DNA of 44,585 nt from JAZDEY01 sp043808325 [NCBI: Candidatus Eiseniibacteriota bacterium] (GTDB lineage Bacteria > Arandabacterota > Arandabacteria > Arandabacterales), in assembly GCA_043808325.1 (NCBI GenBank), contig JAZDEY010000065.1, positions 1 to 44,585 on the forward strand, given 5' to 3'. The position numbers and the translations under genes were made by a program. Below the pieces are notes generated by a model. It was not told the origin of the DNA. It did no database searches and saw nothing but the letters and a program-made list of their open reading frames with translations. Shown here piece after piece: positions 7,597-16,492 of the stretch (its first letter is position 1; the number at the start of each line of letters is the position of its first letter).

Positions 7597-9471
7597 ATGG
7601 GACAGACTCTGATTGAAAAGATAATCTCGGCGCACGCCGGCCGCCCGGCCAAGCCGGGTGACATCGTCGATGTCAAGATCGATGTAAGGGTTGCACGCGA
7701 CTTCGGCGGGGCGAGTGTGGTGAAACACTTGCAGGACCACAGCCTGGCCGTCGATGATCCGCGGGTGACCTTCTTCACCTTCGACTGCAATCCCACGGGT
7801 TCGGACCAGAAGTACGCGGCCAACCAGCAGAAGATCCGGCTCTACGCCGCCAAGCACGGCATCAAGGTCTATGACATAGACGCGGGCATCGGCACGCACA
7901 TCGCCATGGATGAGGGCCTGATCGGGCCCGGCTCCACCATAGTTTCGACCGACTCCCACGCCAACATCGTCGGGGCGATCGGCGCCTTCGGCCAGGGCAT
8001 GGGGGATCAGGATATCGCCGCGGCCTTTGCGCACGGCAAGGTCTGGTTCAAGGTGCCGCCCACGGTGAGAATCTTCCTGGATGGCAAGCGGCCCAAGCAC
8101 GCTACGGCCAAGGACGTGACTCTTGCGCTGCTTAGAGAGATGGGAGCGAGCGGGCTCCTGGGCCTCGCCGCCGAGGTCTACGGCGAAGCCGCCGAGGCGA
8201 TGACCCTTTCCGAGAGAATAACCTTTGCTTCGATGGCCACCGAGATGGGTGCGATCATCATCCTCTTCCCTCCTTCGGCCTCAGTGCTCAAGGAACTCGA
8301 AGCCCTTACCGGCAAGAAGCACGAGCCGGTTCTGGCCGATAAGAATGCTGTGTACGAGCGGGACATCGCCTTCGATGTCAGCGTCTTGGAGCCGCTGGTA
8401 TCGCGTCCGGGGAATCCCGAGAATGTGGTCCCCGTCCGGGAAGTTGCGGGCACCAGGATTCATTCGGCCTTTATCGGCTCCTGCACCGACGGCAGGTACG
8501 AAGATATGGCCGATGCTGCCGCAATACTCAAGGGAAGAAAGGTAGCCCCCGGTGTCGTCCTGAAGATTGTGCCTTCCACCGACCGCATCTGGCGCCGGCT
8601 CCACGACGACGGGCTTATCGGCATTTTCAAGGGTGCGGGAGCGCTTGTCGGTAATGCCGGATGCGCGGGGTGCGCCGCAGGTCAGATTGGGATGAATGGG
8701 CCGGGCGAGGTCACGGTGAGCACGGGAAATCGCAACTTCCCGGGCAAGCAGGGCCAGGGTGAGGTCTATCTCGCCTCACCGGCCGTGGTCGCGGCATCGG
8801 CTGTGAAGGGTGTGATTGCAGCGCCGGCGGACCTTGATCGCCCGGTGGCCAAGCCGCGCGCCTCGGAAAGCGAACGAATCCTGGAGGCGATACCGAGGGC
8901 GGAGTCAGAAGTCGCGGGGAAGACTGCCGCACCGGCCGCTGCCAAGACCGCTCCAGTCACCACAGTCGCCCCCAAGGCTGCGCCGCCGCTCGCTGTAAAG
9001 GGCAGAGTCTGGATAGTCGGGCGGGACAACATTGATACCGACATGATCTATCACAATAAGCACCTTGCCGTCACGGACGTTGCCGAGATGGCCAAGTACT
9101 GTTTCGGAAACCTTGAGGGCTGGCAGGATTTCCCGGCCAGAGTGAAGCCCGGAGACGTAGTGGTCGTCGGCAAGAACTTTGGCTGCGGCTCATCACGCCA
9201 GCATGCGGTCGACTGCTTCAAGAGCCTCGGGGTTGCGGCCGTCCTCGGCAAGTCGTTCGGAGCGATCTATGAACGGAACGCCATCAATGCCGGCCTTCCG
9301 ATCGTCGAAGGCGATTTAGGCCCGCTCAAGCTCAAGGATGGCGACATCGTGAGCGTGGATTTCCTGAAAGGTACTGTGACCAAGGAGCCCGGCGGTGAAA
9401 AAGTAAGTGTCACGCCGTTCTCGGAGGTGCAACTTGATATATACAAGCGAGGCGGCCTGCTCAGTAAGTGA
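7597..9471 (+). CDS. Single-chain aconitase-like hydro-lyase (LeuC-type and LeuD-type domains fused)
   Basis: A 624-residue [4Fe-4S] hydro-lyase of the aconitase superfamily. The N-terminal ~420 residues form the cluster-binding large domain, with GSCTDGR (first cluster Cys) and GCAGCAAG (the other two). An Ala/Pro-rich linker at about 435-475 follows. The small swivelling domain carries DNIDTDMIY, FGCGSSRQHA and FGAIYERNAINAG. Bacterial aconitases of this short type interconvert citrate and isocitrate, which fits an operon with an isocitrate dehydrogenase-type enzyme and citrate lyase. The canonical AcnA is about 900 residues, so this is the shorter IPM-isomerase-like type. The site GGGGAGGACCC precedes the ATG. 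Homoaconitase or methylcitrate chemistry cannot be excluded. Confidence 0.85.
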   Translation: MGQTLIEKIISAHAGRPAKPGDIVDVKIDVRVARDFGGASVVKHLQDHSLAVDDPRVTFFTFDCNPTGSDQKYAANQQKIRLYAAKHGIKVYDIDAGIGTHIAMDEGLIGPGSTIVSTDSHANIVGAIGAFGQGMGDQDIAAAFAHGKVWFKVPPTVRIFLDGKRPKHATAKDVTLALLREMGASGLLGLAAEVYGEAAEAMTLSERITFASMATEMGAIIILFPPSASVLKELEALTGKKHEPVLADKNAVYERDIAFDVSVLEPLVSRPGNPENVVPVREVAGTRIHSAFIGSCTDGRYEDMADAAAILKGRKVAPGVVLKIVPSTDRIWRRLHDDGLIGIFKGAGALVGNAGCAGCAAGQIGMNGPGEVTVSTGNRNFPGKQGQGEVYLASPAVVAASAVKGVIAAPADLDRPVAKPRASESERILEAIPRAESEVAGKTAAPAAAKTAPVTTVAPKAAPPLAVKGRVWIVGRDNIDTDMIYHNKHLAVTDVAEMAKYCFGNLEGWQDFPARVKPGDVVVVGKNFGCGSSRQHAVDCFKSLGVAAVLGKSFGAIYERNAINAGLPIVEGDLGPLKLKDGDIVSVDFLKGTVTKEPGGEKVSVTPFSEVQLDIYKRGGLLSK

Positions 9472-9500
9472 GTGATTGAGAGCCTGGGGAGGTAAACCAT

Positions 9501-10760
9501 ATGGGTGCAACTTTCGCGGAGAAGGTGCTCGCAGCCAAGAGCGGCAACAAGAGTGTTGAGCCGGGTCAGATCGTCACGGTGCGGCCCGATCATCTCTTGA
9601 TGCACGACAATGCGGCGCCTATCGTTTCCAAGGTAAACGCCGATCTCGACAAGTACGGTCTCAATGACAAGACGGTCCCGGTGATCGTGCTCGACCACGT
9701 GATCCCGGCGGCCAATGAGAAGACGGCCACCAGTCACAAGAAGATCCGGGACTTCGTAGCCAAGTTCGGGGTCGCCAACTTCTTTGACGCCGGCGAAGGC
9801 ATCTGCCACGAGATCGTCGTCGCCAAGGGGCTTGCGGTCCCTGGGTCCCTGATCGTTGGGAGCGACTCTCACACGTGCACCTACGGCGCCGTGGGCTCTT
9901 TCGCAACCGGCATAGACCGCACGGAGGCCGCGGCAATCCTGCTTACGGGCAAGACCTGGCTCAAGGTGCCGCAGACCTTGAAGATTGAGGTCGCGGGCAA
10001 ATTGAAGCCCCCGGCATCAGCCAAGGATCTGGTGCTAACCATCATTGGGGATATCGGCGCCGACGGCGCTAACTACCTCTCGGTGGAATTCCACGGCGAC
10101 ATCGGCTCCCTCTCGATGGAGGACCGGCTCACTATCGCCAACATGGGTGTCGAGATGGGTGCGAAGATTGCCGTCTTTCCCGTCGACCGCCTGACTGAGG
10201 ATTACCTCACCACGGCCGACGCACCCAAGGGATGGAAGGCTGTGTGGGCCGACAAGGATGCTTCCTACATTAATACGCTGCACTACGATCTGGGCAAGAT
10301 CGTTCCCGTTGTGGCCAAGCCCCACAGCGTGGATAACGTGGCGCCAGCAAGCGACGTCAAGGACGTCAAGATCCAGCAGTTCCTGATCGGCACCTGCACC
10401 AACGGGCGGCTCGAGGACTTGCACGCCGCGGCCAAGTACTTGAAGGGCAAGCGCGTGGCCGCTGGCTCGCGGCTCCTGGTGCTGCCTGCAAGCCGCACCA
10501 TCATGCTTGAAGCTACGCGCGACGGCACAATCGCTGCGCTGATCGAAGCCGGCGCCATGGTGCTGCCGCCCGGCTGCGGCCCCTGTCTTGGCGCACATCA
10601 AGGCGTGCTCGCACCGGGCGAGGTCTGCCTGAGCACCGCCAACCGGAACTTCAAGGGCCGAATGGGATGTGCCGACGCCGAGATTTACCTTGCGAGTCCG
10701 GCGACCGTAGCCGCGAGCGCCCTTGCCGGCAGGATAGTCGATCCGCGGGAGGTGTCTTAA
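9501..10760 (+). CDS. LeuC-type hydro-lyase large subunit (3-isopropylmalate dehydratase family)
   Basis: A 419-residue large subunit of a two-subunit [4Fe-4S] hydro-lyase, with cluster ligands in GTCTNGR and GCGPCLGAHQG and the early motif DHVIPAANEKTA. Automatic annotation would call it 3-isopropylmalate dehydratase large subunit. It sits between a fused aconitase and citrate lyase, with no leucine genes, so it may instead hydrate cis-aconitate, homoaconitate or a methylated analogue such as mesaconate (citramalate route). Its small subunit follows at once: the TAA of this gene and the next ATG share one base (TAATG). A GGGGAGG site lies before the ATG. It is a distinct paralog of the large domain of the preceding gene. 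Confidence 0.85.
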   Translation: MGATFAEKVLAAKSGNKSVEPGQIVTVRPDHLLMHDNAAPIVSKVNADLDKYGLNDKTVPVIVLDHVIPAANEKTATSHKKIRDFVAKFGVANFFDAGEGICHEIVVAKGLAVPGSLIVGSDSHTCTYGAVGSFATGIDRTEAAAILLTGKTWLKVPQTLKIEVAGKLKPPASAKDLVLTIIGDIGADGANYLSVEFHGDIGSLSMEDRLTIANMGVEMGAKIAVFPVDRLTEDYLTTADAPKGWKAVWADKDASYINTLHYDLGKIVPVVAKPHSVDNVAPASDVKDVKIQQFLIGTCTNGRLEDLHAAAKYLKGKRVAAGSRLLVLPASRTIMLEATRDGTIAALIEAGAMVLPPGCGPCLGAHQGVLAPGEVCLSTANRNFKGRMGCADAEIYLASPATVAASALAGRIVDPREVS

Positions 10761-11269
10761 TGGAAGGCCGTGCGCAACCGAGAGTCTGGAAATATGGCGA
10801 CAATGTCAATACCGATATGCTCTTCCCGGGTAAGTACACCTATACCTGTAGCACACCCGAGGAAATAGGACCGCACCTTTTGGAGGATCTCGACCCCGCC
10901 TTCACAAAGGAGGCCAAGGCCGGCGACATCATCCTGGCCGGCTCCAACTTCGGATGCGGCAGTTCGCGCGAGCAACCGACCGTGGGGCTCAAGGCACTGG
11001 GCATCAAGGCCGTTGTGGCCAAGAGCTTCGCCCGGATCTTCTATCGCTCGGCCATAAATCAGGGCTTGATCCTCGTCGAGGCGCCCGAGGCGATCGATGC
11101 CTACAAGCCTGGGGATGCCGTCGATCTGGACCCCGAGGCCGGCAAGATCACGGTCGCAGGCAAGGAATTCAGGTTCCCGAAACTTCCGCCTGAGATAATC
11201 GCGATAAGAGATGCCGGCGGATTGCTCGCCCATGTAAGAAAGGAATTGCAGGAAAGGAGGACCCCGTAA
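10760..11269 (+). CDS. LeuD-type hydro-lyase small subunit
   Basis: A 169-residue swivel subunit, a standard size for LeuD-type proteins. Motifs: VWKYGDNVNTDMLFPGKYT near the start, SNFGCGSSREQP and FARIFYRSAINQGL. It should pair with the LeuC-type subunit encoded just upstream to form one hydro-lyase. Start: ATG at 10760, one base overlapping the preceding stop, with GGGAGGTG upstream. The next gene is coupled in the same way (TAATG at 11267-11271). The substrate is uncertain, as for its partner. Confidence 0.85.
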   Translation: MEGRAQPRVWKYGDNVNTDMLFPGKYTYTCSTPEEIGPHLLEDLDPAFTKEAKAGDIILAGSNFGCGSSREQPTVGLKALGIKAVVAKSFARIFYRSAINQGLILVEAPEAIDAYKPGDAVDLDPEAGKITVAGKEFRFPKLPPEIIAIRDAGGLLAHVRKELQERRTP

Positions 11270-12480
11270 TGGCAAGAAGTGAAGCGGGGAGGCGGGGAAA
11301 AGAGGTGCGATCTGATTGCTGGATCGCGCTCGAGGAGACAACCGCGGGCGGCCTCGCATTCGACTTGAAGAGCAAGGTTGCAAGCATGTATGGCGCCTCT
11401 ATCAGGGACCTCGTGGAGAAGGGCCTGAAGTTCTTCGGCATAGAGAACGCCCGGGTCGAGGTTGAGGACGCCGGGGCTCTGCCTTTTACCGTTATGGCCA
11501 GAGTTGAGACCGCCGTGCGGAGGCTGAGGCCATCGGAGACCAAGCAGTTCCTGCCGGACATGGCCGACACGTGCCGGTATGGAACCCATCGTGAGCGGAT
11601 GCGGCGCTCCCGCCTCTATCTTCCCGGCAATGAAGCCAAGTTCATGGTAAATTCCGGGCTCCACAGGCCCGACGGGGTGATCCTCGATCTCGAGGACAGC
11701 GTCCATCCTTCTCAGAAGGACGCCGCCCGAGTGCATGTCCGAAACGCCCTGCGCCGAGTGGATTTCGCAGGGGCCGAGCGGATGGTGAGAATAAACCAGG
11801 GCGAGATGGGCTTCGTCGATCTTGAATTCTTGGTGCCCCACAATGTCCATATCATTTTGATTCCCAAGTGCGAAAGCGCCGAGGAAGTTAAGGCGATCGA
11901 CGCCAAGATCGCCGACATCAAGAAGAAGCACAAGGTCGTCTCCGACGTTTACCTGATGCCGATTATCGAATCGGCCCTGGGTGCAATCAGGGCTTACGAG
12001 ATTGCTGTGGCCTCGCCCAACGTTGTGGCTTTAACGATTGGGCTCGAGGACTACACGGCCGATATCGGCACCAAGCGCACCAACGAAGGCCGCGAGAGTT
12101 TCTGGGCGCGCGCTCAGGTAGTGAACGCCGCCCGGGCGGCCAAGGTGCAGCCGATCGACACCGTATTCTCGGATATTATGGACATGGAAGGCCTCCGCCA
12201 GAGTGTGCTTGAGGCCAAATCACTCGGCTTCGAGGGCAAGGGTTGCATTCATCCTCGCCAGATAGAAGTCATAAACGACGCCTTCGCCCCGACCGAGGAC
12301 GAGATCACACGCGCCAAGGCAATCGTCGTGGCCTTTGACGAAGCCGAGAAGAAAGGGCTTGGGGTTGTGGCTCTGGGCAACAAGATGATTGATCCTCCTG
12401 TCGTCAAGAGAGCCCTCCACACTGTGGAACTCGCAGTGGCTTCAGGAAAGCTTGCCCCGAATTGGAGGGAGACGAAATGA
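11269..12480 (+). CDS. citE: Citrate lyase acyl-carrier (CitD) and beta subunit (CitE) fused in one protein
   Basis: A 403-residue fusion. Residues 1-95 match CitD, the acyl-carrier gamma subunit (DLKSKVASMYGASIRDLV, VEDAGALPFTVMARVETAVRRL). Ser15 in VRSDCWI is roughly where CitD carries its phosphoribosyl-dephospho-CoA arm, a tentative alignment. Residues ~108-403 are CitE of the HpcH/HpaI aldolase fold, with RRSRLYLPGN, ILDLEDSVHPSQK (acidic Mg ligands) and GKGCIHPRQIEVIN. CitE splits citryl-ACP into oxaloacetate and acetyl-ACP. CitD and CitE are normally separate genes, so the fusion is notable. Citramalate lyase uses the same architecture and is the alternative. Overlaps: one base with the gene before, four bases (ATGA) with citF. 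Confidence 0.85.
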   Translation: MARSEAGRRGKEVRSDCWIALEETTAGGLAFDLKSKVASMYGASIRDLVEKGLKFFGIENARVEVEDAGALPFTVMARVETAVRRLRPSETKQFLPDMADTCRYGTHRERMRRSRLYLPGNEAKFMVNSGLHRPDGVILDLEDSVHPSQKDAARVHVRNALRRVDFAGAERMVRINQGEMGFVDLEFLVPHNVHIILIPKCESAEEVKAIDAKIADIKKKHKVVSDVYLMPIIESALGAIRAYEIAVASPNVVALTIGLEDYTADIGTKRTNEGRESFWARAQVVNAARAAKVQPIDTVFSDIMDMEGLRQSVLEAKSLGFEGKGCIHPRQIEVINDAFAPTEDEITRAKAIVVAFDEAEKKGLGVVALGNKMIDPPVVKRALHTVELAVASGKLAPNWRETK

Positions 12481-14036
12481 AACAGGAACTCGTCAAGAAC
12501 GCAATCGGGAAGTTGGTCCCGACCGTCGTAAACGGAAAGGAGCAAGTTCCTTACATGGGTGTGGGCAAATACGCGCCCACGGGCCGCAAGGCCGCGCCAC
12601 CCATTGCCTCAACCAAGGACTATCCTGCGGACGGTAACAAGGTGGTGAAGGATCTTAGGGTGGCCCTCGAGAAGGTGGGTCTCAAGGACGGGATGACCAT
12701 TTCCACCCATCATCACTTTCGGAACGGCGACCTGGTCGCGAACCAGATCTTTGACGCCGCGGCCGCGCTGGGCGTGAAGGACCTTATGTGGTTCCCAAGC
12801 GCCTCCTTCCCCTGCCATGCGCCCCTCATCAAGTATCTTGATAACAGCGTGATTCACCACATCGAGGGCAGCATGAACGGGCCTCTCGGTGAATACACCT
12901 CCCGCGGCAAGATGCAGCGGGGACTGGGGGTGCTCCGAAGTCACGGCGGCCGGTACCAGGCGGTGCAGGACGGCGAGGTCCACATTGATATCGCGGTGAT
13001 CGCAGCCCCGACGGCCGATCCCTTCGGCAACTCCAACGGAGTCACGGGACCGTCGGCCTGCGGCTCGCTCTTCTTCTCGCTGGCCGACTCCCAGTATGCC
13101 GACAAGGTGATCGTGGTGACCGACAATCTCGTGCCCTTCCCCTGTGTCCCCTGGCAAATCCAGGGCAACTACGTTGACTGTGTGGTCGTGATCGATAAGA
13201 TAGGCGACCCGGCCAAGATCGTCTCAGGCACCACCGAGATCACCCGCAGCCCCGATCGGCTCCTGATCGCGGAGATGACCGCCAAATTTGTCAAGCAGGC
13301 CGGCATCATGAAGGACGGCTTCTCCTTCCAGGCCGGCGCGGGAGGCACATCACTGGCCTTCGCAATTTTTCTCAAGGACATGATGAAGCAGGCGGGCATC
13401 AAGGCAAGATTCATCCGCGGCGGCAGCAACAAGTACCTGGTGGAGATGCTGGAAGAGGGGCTCACCGACTACATCCTGGACGGTCAGACCTTTGACCTCC
13501 ACGGCGTGCGCTCGATGCGGGATAACCCGCGTCACGTGGCGACGAGCCCGTTCACCAGCTACAACTATCACGGCAAGGGCAACTTCGGCACCATGGTCGA
13601 CTGTGTGGTGCTGGGTGCGACCGAGGTGGACGTCAACTTCAACGCCAACGTCGTGACCCACTCTGACGGGCTCTTGCTTCACGGCATCGGCGGCTGGCAG
13701 AATTGTCTCTTCTCGGGCTGTACAATTTTGCCGATCCCGTCCTTCCGCGATCGGATCCCGGTGCTCCTGGATGAAGTGACGACGTTGTGCGGCCCCGGAG
13801 AGCTCGTCGATGTGATCGTGACCGAGCGGGGCATCGCAATCAACCCGCGGAGAAAGGATTTGATCGACGCGGTCAAGGGCTCCGATCTCCCGATAAGATC
13901 GATCGAGGACATCAAGGCCGAGGTCGAGGACATCTGCGGTGGGAAGCCCGATAGGGCCAAGTTCAAGGACCGCGTGGTGGCCGCTATCAAGTGGGTCGAC
14001 GGCACCGTGATCGACAGCGTCCGCGAAGTAGAATAA
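12477..14036 (+). CDS. citF: Citrate lyase alpha subunit (citrate:acetyl-ACP transferase)
   Basis: A 519-residue protein matching CitF in length and sequence: STHHHFRNGDLV early on, a glycine-rich FQAGAGGTSLA in the centre, RFIRGGSNKYLVEMLEEGL, and TERGIAINPRR near the end. CitF swaps the acetyl group on the carrier protein for citrate, after which CitE cleaves citryl-ACP. Start: ATG at 12477 overlapping the CitDE stop (ATGA), with GGAGGGAGACGAA upstream. It is the last gene of the operon; the convergent arfB ends 7 bases away. The accessory genes for the prosthetic group and the activating ligase (CitC, CitG, CitX) are not in this window. A citramalate-specific homologue would look the same at this level. 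Confidence 0.88.
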   Translation: MKQELVKNAIGKLVPTVVNGKEQVPYMGVGKYAPTGRKAAPPIASTKDYPADGNKVVKDLRVALEKVGLKDGMTISTHHHFRNGDLVANQIFDAAAALGVKDLMWFPSASFPCHAPLIKYLDNSVIHHIEGSMNGPLGEYTSRGKMQRGLGVLRSHGGRYQAVQDGEVHIDIAVIAAPTADPFGNSNGVTGPSACGSLFFSLADSQYADKVIVVTDNLVPFPCVPWQIQGNYVDCVVVIDKIGDPAKIVSGTTEITRSPDRLLIAEMTAKFVKQAGIMKDGFSFQAGAGGTSLAFAIFLKDMMKQAGIKARFIRGGSNKYLVEMLEEGLTDYILDGQTFDLHGVRSMRDNPRHVATSPFTSYNYHGKGNFGTMVDCVVLGATEVDVNFNANVVTHSDGLLLHGIGGWQNCLFSGCTILPIPSFRDRIPVLLDEVTTLCGPGELVDVIVTERGIAINPRRKDLIDAVKGSDLPIRSIEDIKAEVEDICGGKPDRAKFKDRVVAAIKWVDGTVIDSVREVE

Positions 14037-14043
14037 TCTGGGC

Positions 14044-14478
14044 CTACTCCGATGACTTGTCCGGGGCAGCCCGGCGCCGTTTGATGGCGCTCTTACGCCG
14101 CTTCTGCTCGAGTCTTACACGCCGCGAATTCACCGTGGGCTTGGTCGGCCTCCGGCGTCTGGGCTTTCGGCACGCTTTGCGGATCAGGTCCCGCAGCCGC
14201 TCGAGCGCATCCTGCCGGTTGCGTTCCTGGGTGCGGAACCGTCTGGCCTCGATCACGAGCACTCCACGGGCCGTGATCCGGTTACCGGCAAGCTCCACGA
14301 GCCTCGCCCTGACATCCTCGGCAAGCGACCTAGAGCGGTGCAGATCGAACCTCAGACGGACTGCTGTGGAGACCTTGTTGACATTCTGGCCTCCCGGCCC
14401 CGAGGAGCGGCAGAACTCAAACTTGAGTCCATCGTCAGGCGGAAGGTCGGGCGGCCGCGCGTTCCTCAAGGGTTTCAT
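14044..14478 (-). CDS. arfB: ArfB/YaeJ-type peptidyl-tRNA hydrolase
   Basis: A 144-residue protein with the release-factor-type GGQ motif (SSGPGGQNVNK, residues about 28-38) and a long basic C-terminal tail (RKPRRRRPTKP, QKRRKSAIKRRR) that in ArfB enters the empty mRNA channel of the ribosome. It rescues stalled ribosomes by hydrolysing peptidyl-tRNA without a stop codon. Length and layout are normal. It overlaps the upstream glycosyltransferase gene by four bases (ATGA), so it is probably translated from the same message. Confidence 0.9.
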   Translation of the reverse strand: MKPLRNARPPDLPPDDGLKFEFCRSSGPGGQNVNKVSTAVRLRFDLHRSRSLAEDVRARLVELAGNRITARGVLVIEARRFRTQERNRQDALERLRDLIRKACRKPRRRRPTKPTVNSRRVRLEQKRRKSAIKRRRAAPDKSSE

Positions 14479-15617
14479 AAGTCACCCGGCATATCGGGAG
14501 CAGCCTGGCCGGCATAGAAATCTTCGATCATACGGATCACTCGATCCAGATTGAAGCGGCGCCGTGCGGACTCCCGGGCCTTTGCGCCGAGGCTGCGCCT
14601 CAAGTCAACATTATCGATCAGGGTATGAAGGGCACGCGCGAGGCTCTCGACGCTCTTGGGCTCTATCAGGAGACCTACCCTCCCTGCTTCCAAAACCTCG
14701 GGTGCGCCGCCCGCGTCGGTCGCGATCGAGGGCAGGCCCGCCAGCATCGCCTCGACCAGGCAGTTGCCGAAGGTCTCCTCGTAGGAGGGCATCGCGAAGA
14801 TGTCTATGGCGCTTAAGACCCTCGGAATGTCATTCCTGAAACCCGTGAACACCACCCTGGTCTCAAGTCCGTATTCGCCGATCTTGCGCTTTAGGAAATC
14901 CAAGTACTGCTCGCCCTCAAAGAGAGTCGGCTCACCCACGAGCACCACCTTAAGATTCGAGAACCTTCTCAAGACCAGCCTCAGCGCTTCGACCAGCTCG
15001 TACTGCCCCTTCTGTCTGTCGATCCGGCTGGTGCATCCGATCGCAATTTCGGCATCGGCTATGCCGAGCTCGGCCCGCACCTTCGATCGCTCGTCGGCGC
15101 CGACCTCATAGGCCTTCACATCAAAGCCGTTGGGGATCACTCGCACTCGCTCCGGCGGCACGGTGGTCGCGGCAGTAAAGCACTGTCTTCCCGCCTCGGT
15201 AAGCACAATCACGCCGGCAAGCTTGCCATAGATTCGTCTGTGAAGAAGACCGCGCTTGGTCGTGTCCTTGAACAAGATCCGGCTTACGTAGAAAAGCCTG
15301 GGTCGGCTTGCCCCAAGCAGCGCCAGGTAGAGGATCCAAAGATCCTTCGAATTGTGAGCTTGGACCACGTCAGCCGCGCTGCGCTTGAGGAAGGTGCGTA
15401 TCTTCGCACTGGCCCGGGGATCGAAATGGCTGGCCGCAAGCGGCACCGTGTTCTGGCTCAGGCCCCGCGCGCGCGCCTCCTCACTCAGGCGGCTCCCGGC
15501 AGGCAATATTGTGTGGACCTCGTGGCCCCGCCGGGCGAGATTCTCGGCCCACCTAAGGGCCGACATCTCGAGCCCACCCCACGATCTCGAAAGGCAGACA
15601 TTGGCGATCTTGAGCAT
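14475..15617 (-). CDS. GT4-family glycosyltransferase
   Basis: A 380-residue GT-B glycosyltransferase. The N-terminal Rossmann half has the glycine loop SRSWGGLEMSAL. The C-terminal half contains IGCTSRIDRQKGQYELVEAL, where the GT4 donor site usually lies, and the family's Glu-rich nucleotide-sugar motif PSYEETFGNCLVEAMLAG. Such enzymes add a sugar to lipopolysaccharide, glycolipids or other acceptors at the cytoplasmic face; donor and acceptor are unknown. Start: ATG at 15617, chosen because the protein then begins LKIANVCLSRSWGG, as is typical. A longer reading to 15665 would add residues unlike the family. No strong ribosome-binding site is visible. It is followed by arfB with a four-base overlap. 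Confidence 0.85.
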   Translation of the reverse strand: MLKIANVCLSRSWGGLEMSALRWAENLARRGHEVHTILPAGSRLSEEARARGLSQNTVPLAASHFDPRASAKIRTFLKRSAADVVQAHNSKDLWILYLALLGASRPRLFYVSRILFKDTTKRGLLHRRIYGKLAGVIVLTEAGRQCFTAATTVPPERVRVIPNGFDVKAYEVGADERSKVRAELGIADAEIAIGCTSRIDRQKGQYELVEALRLVLRRFSNLKVVLVGEPTLFEGEQYLDFLKRKIGEYGLETRVVFTGFRNDIPRVLSAIDIFAMPSYEETFGNCLVEAMLAGLPSIATDAGGAPEVLEAGRVGLLIEPKSVESLARALHTLIDNVDLRRSLGAKARESARRRFNLDRVIRMIEDFYAGQAAPDMPGDL

Positions 15618-15688
15618 AGCACCGATGGTATCACATGGGCTCGGAAGGAAAAAGCTGGAAGGCAAGAGCCGGAGCGCCCATCTGTACC

Positions 15689-16369
15689 CTACTCGCCGCA
15701 GGACCAGTGGAAATCCTGAGCGCCCTGATCGGTAGTCAGATTCTCGTAGACGATCTCAGGAGGATCGAAGGCACATTCACCGCCATACGGTCTCAGGGTG
15801 TAGGTGAAGCCCGGCACGGTCATTTCGAAGGCGTAGTCACCATTGCTGTCGCTCCTAGCGTGGTCGTGCCAGTAACCCCCGGTGTCCCTCAGTTCAAGCT
15901 CGATCCCTACGAGAGGTCTTATCAAGGCATCCCTAACACTGCCGCGGATCGATATGAACTGCCCGCTGTAGCCCAGGAAATCAACATTCTGAGTTTCAGC
16001 TTCTCCGTGCTCCCGATGGCATCTGTGGAACCAGCGGCTCCACCTGTAGCCTGACTCCTCAATCACCAGCACAGCTGCAGTATCCGCTGATCCGAGCCAT
16101 AAGCGGTAATAGCCCTGCGCATCGGTGGTGGCATGCGTGTCCTCCTCAAAACCGCAGAGGCAGGGCAGATCGCTGGGGCAACATTCCACCTCTCGCGGAT
16201 TGATATCCGCGGCGATGCGCGCATTCTCGATCGGGTCGCCGGACAGGTCCCGGACATGACCCTCAACCGTCCAGCTGTCGCACTCGGGACCGACGCCGCA
16301 CCCCCAGGGGCCAACCAGAACGAGAGCAAAGCCAAGGATCAGGATGCCGCGGGCACGGGCGGTCATCAT
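15689..16369 (-). CDS. Secreted, possibly lipid-anchored, carboxypeptidase-regulatory-like domain protein
   Basis: About 226 residues. A hydrophobic N-terminal segment (ILILGFALVLVGPWGC) looks like a signal peptide, perhaps with a weak lipobox ending in Cys. Two beta-sandwich repeats of the carboxypeptidase-regulatory/CnaB kind follow. The first contains EGHVRDLSGDPIENARI and DAQGYYRLW, the second RGSVRDALIRPLVGIELEL and DSNGDYAFEM. The protein is rich in Cys, suggesting disulfides outside the cytoplasm. Function unknown; such domains often act in adhesion or carry other modules. It lies just downstream of the second SPASM gene and could be the last gene of that operon, but no RiPP role can be inferred. 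Starts at 16366, 16369 and 16402 are all possible. Confidence 0.6.
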   Translation of the reverse strand: MMTARARGILILGFALVLVGPWGCGVGPECDSWTVEGHVRDLSGDPIENARIAADINPREVECCPSDLPCLCGFEEDTHATTDAQGYYRLWLGSADTAAVLVIEESGYRWSRWFHRCHREHGEAETQNVDFLGYSGQFISIRGSVRDALIRPLVGIELELRDTGGYWHDHARSDSNGDYAFEMTVPGFTYTLRPYGGECAFDPPEIVYENLTTDQGAQDFHWSCGE

Positions 16370-16492
16370 CCTACCGGCCCGAACTTGAAAGGTATCGATC
16401 ATCGCAGAACCCACTCCTTGCTCGCCCTCCACCCCAACTATACCGCTTAAACCGGCAACCGACAAGCCGAACAACGTAGCTCCGACATCATC

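Noticed and set aside
6427-8100. 557-codon open frame on the minus strand opposite the dehydrogenase and aconitase genes
   Set aside because: It spans two well-supported genes on the other strand, including their intergenic gap, and its composition is His/Gly/Asp-rich without a domain.
16370-16474. Extension of the secreted protein to 16474
   Set aside because: It would put ~35 residues before the hydrophobic signal segment, which is implausible for an exported protein.
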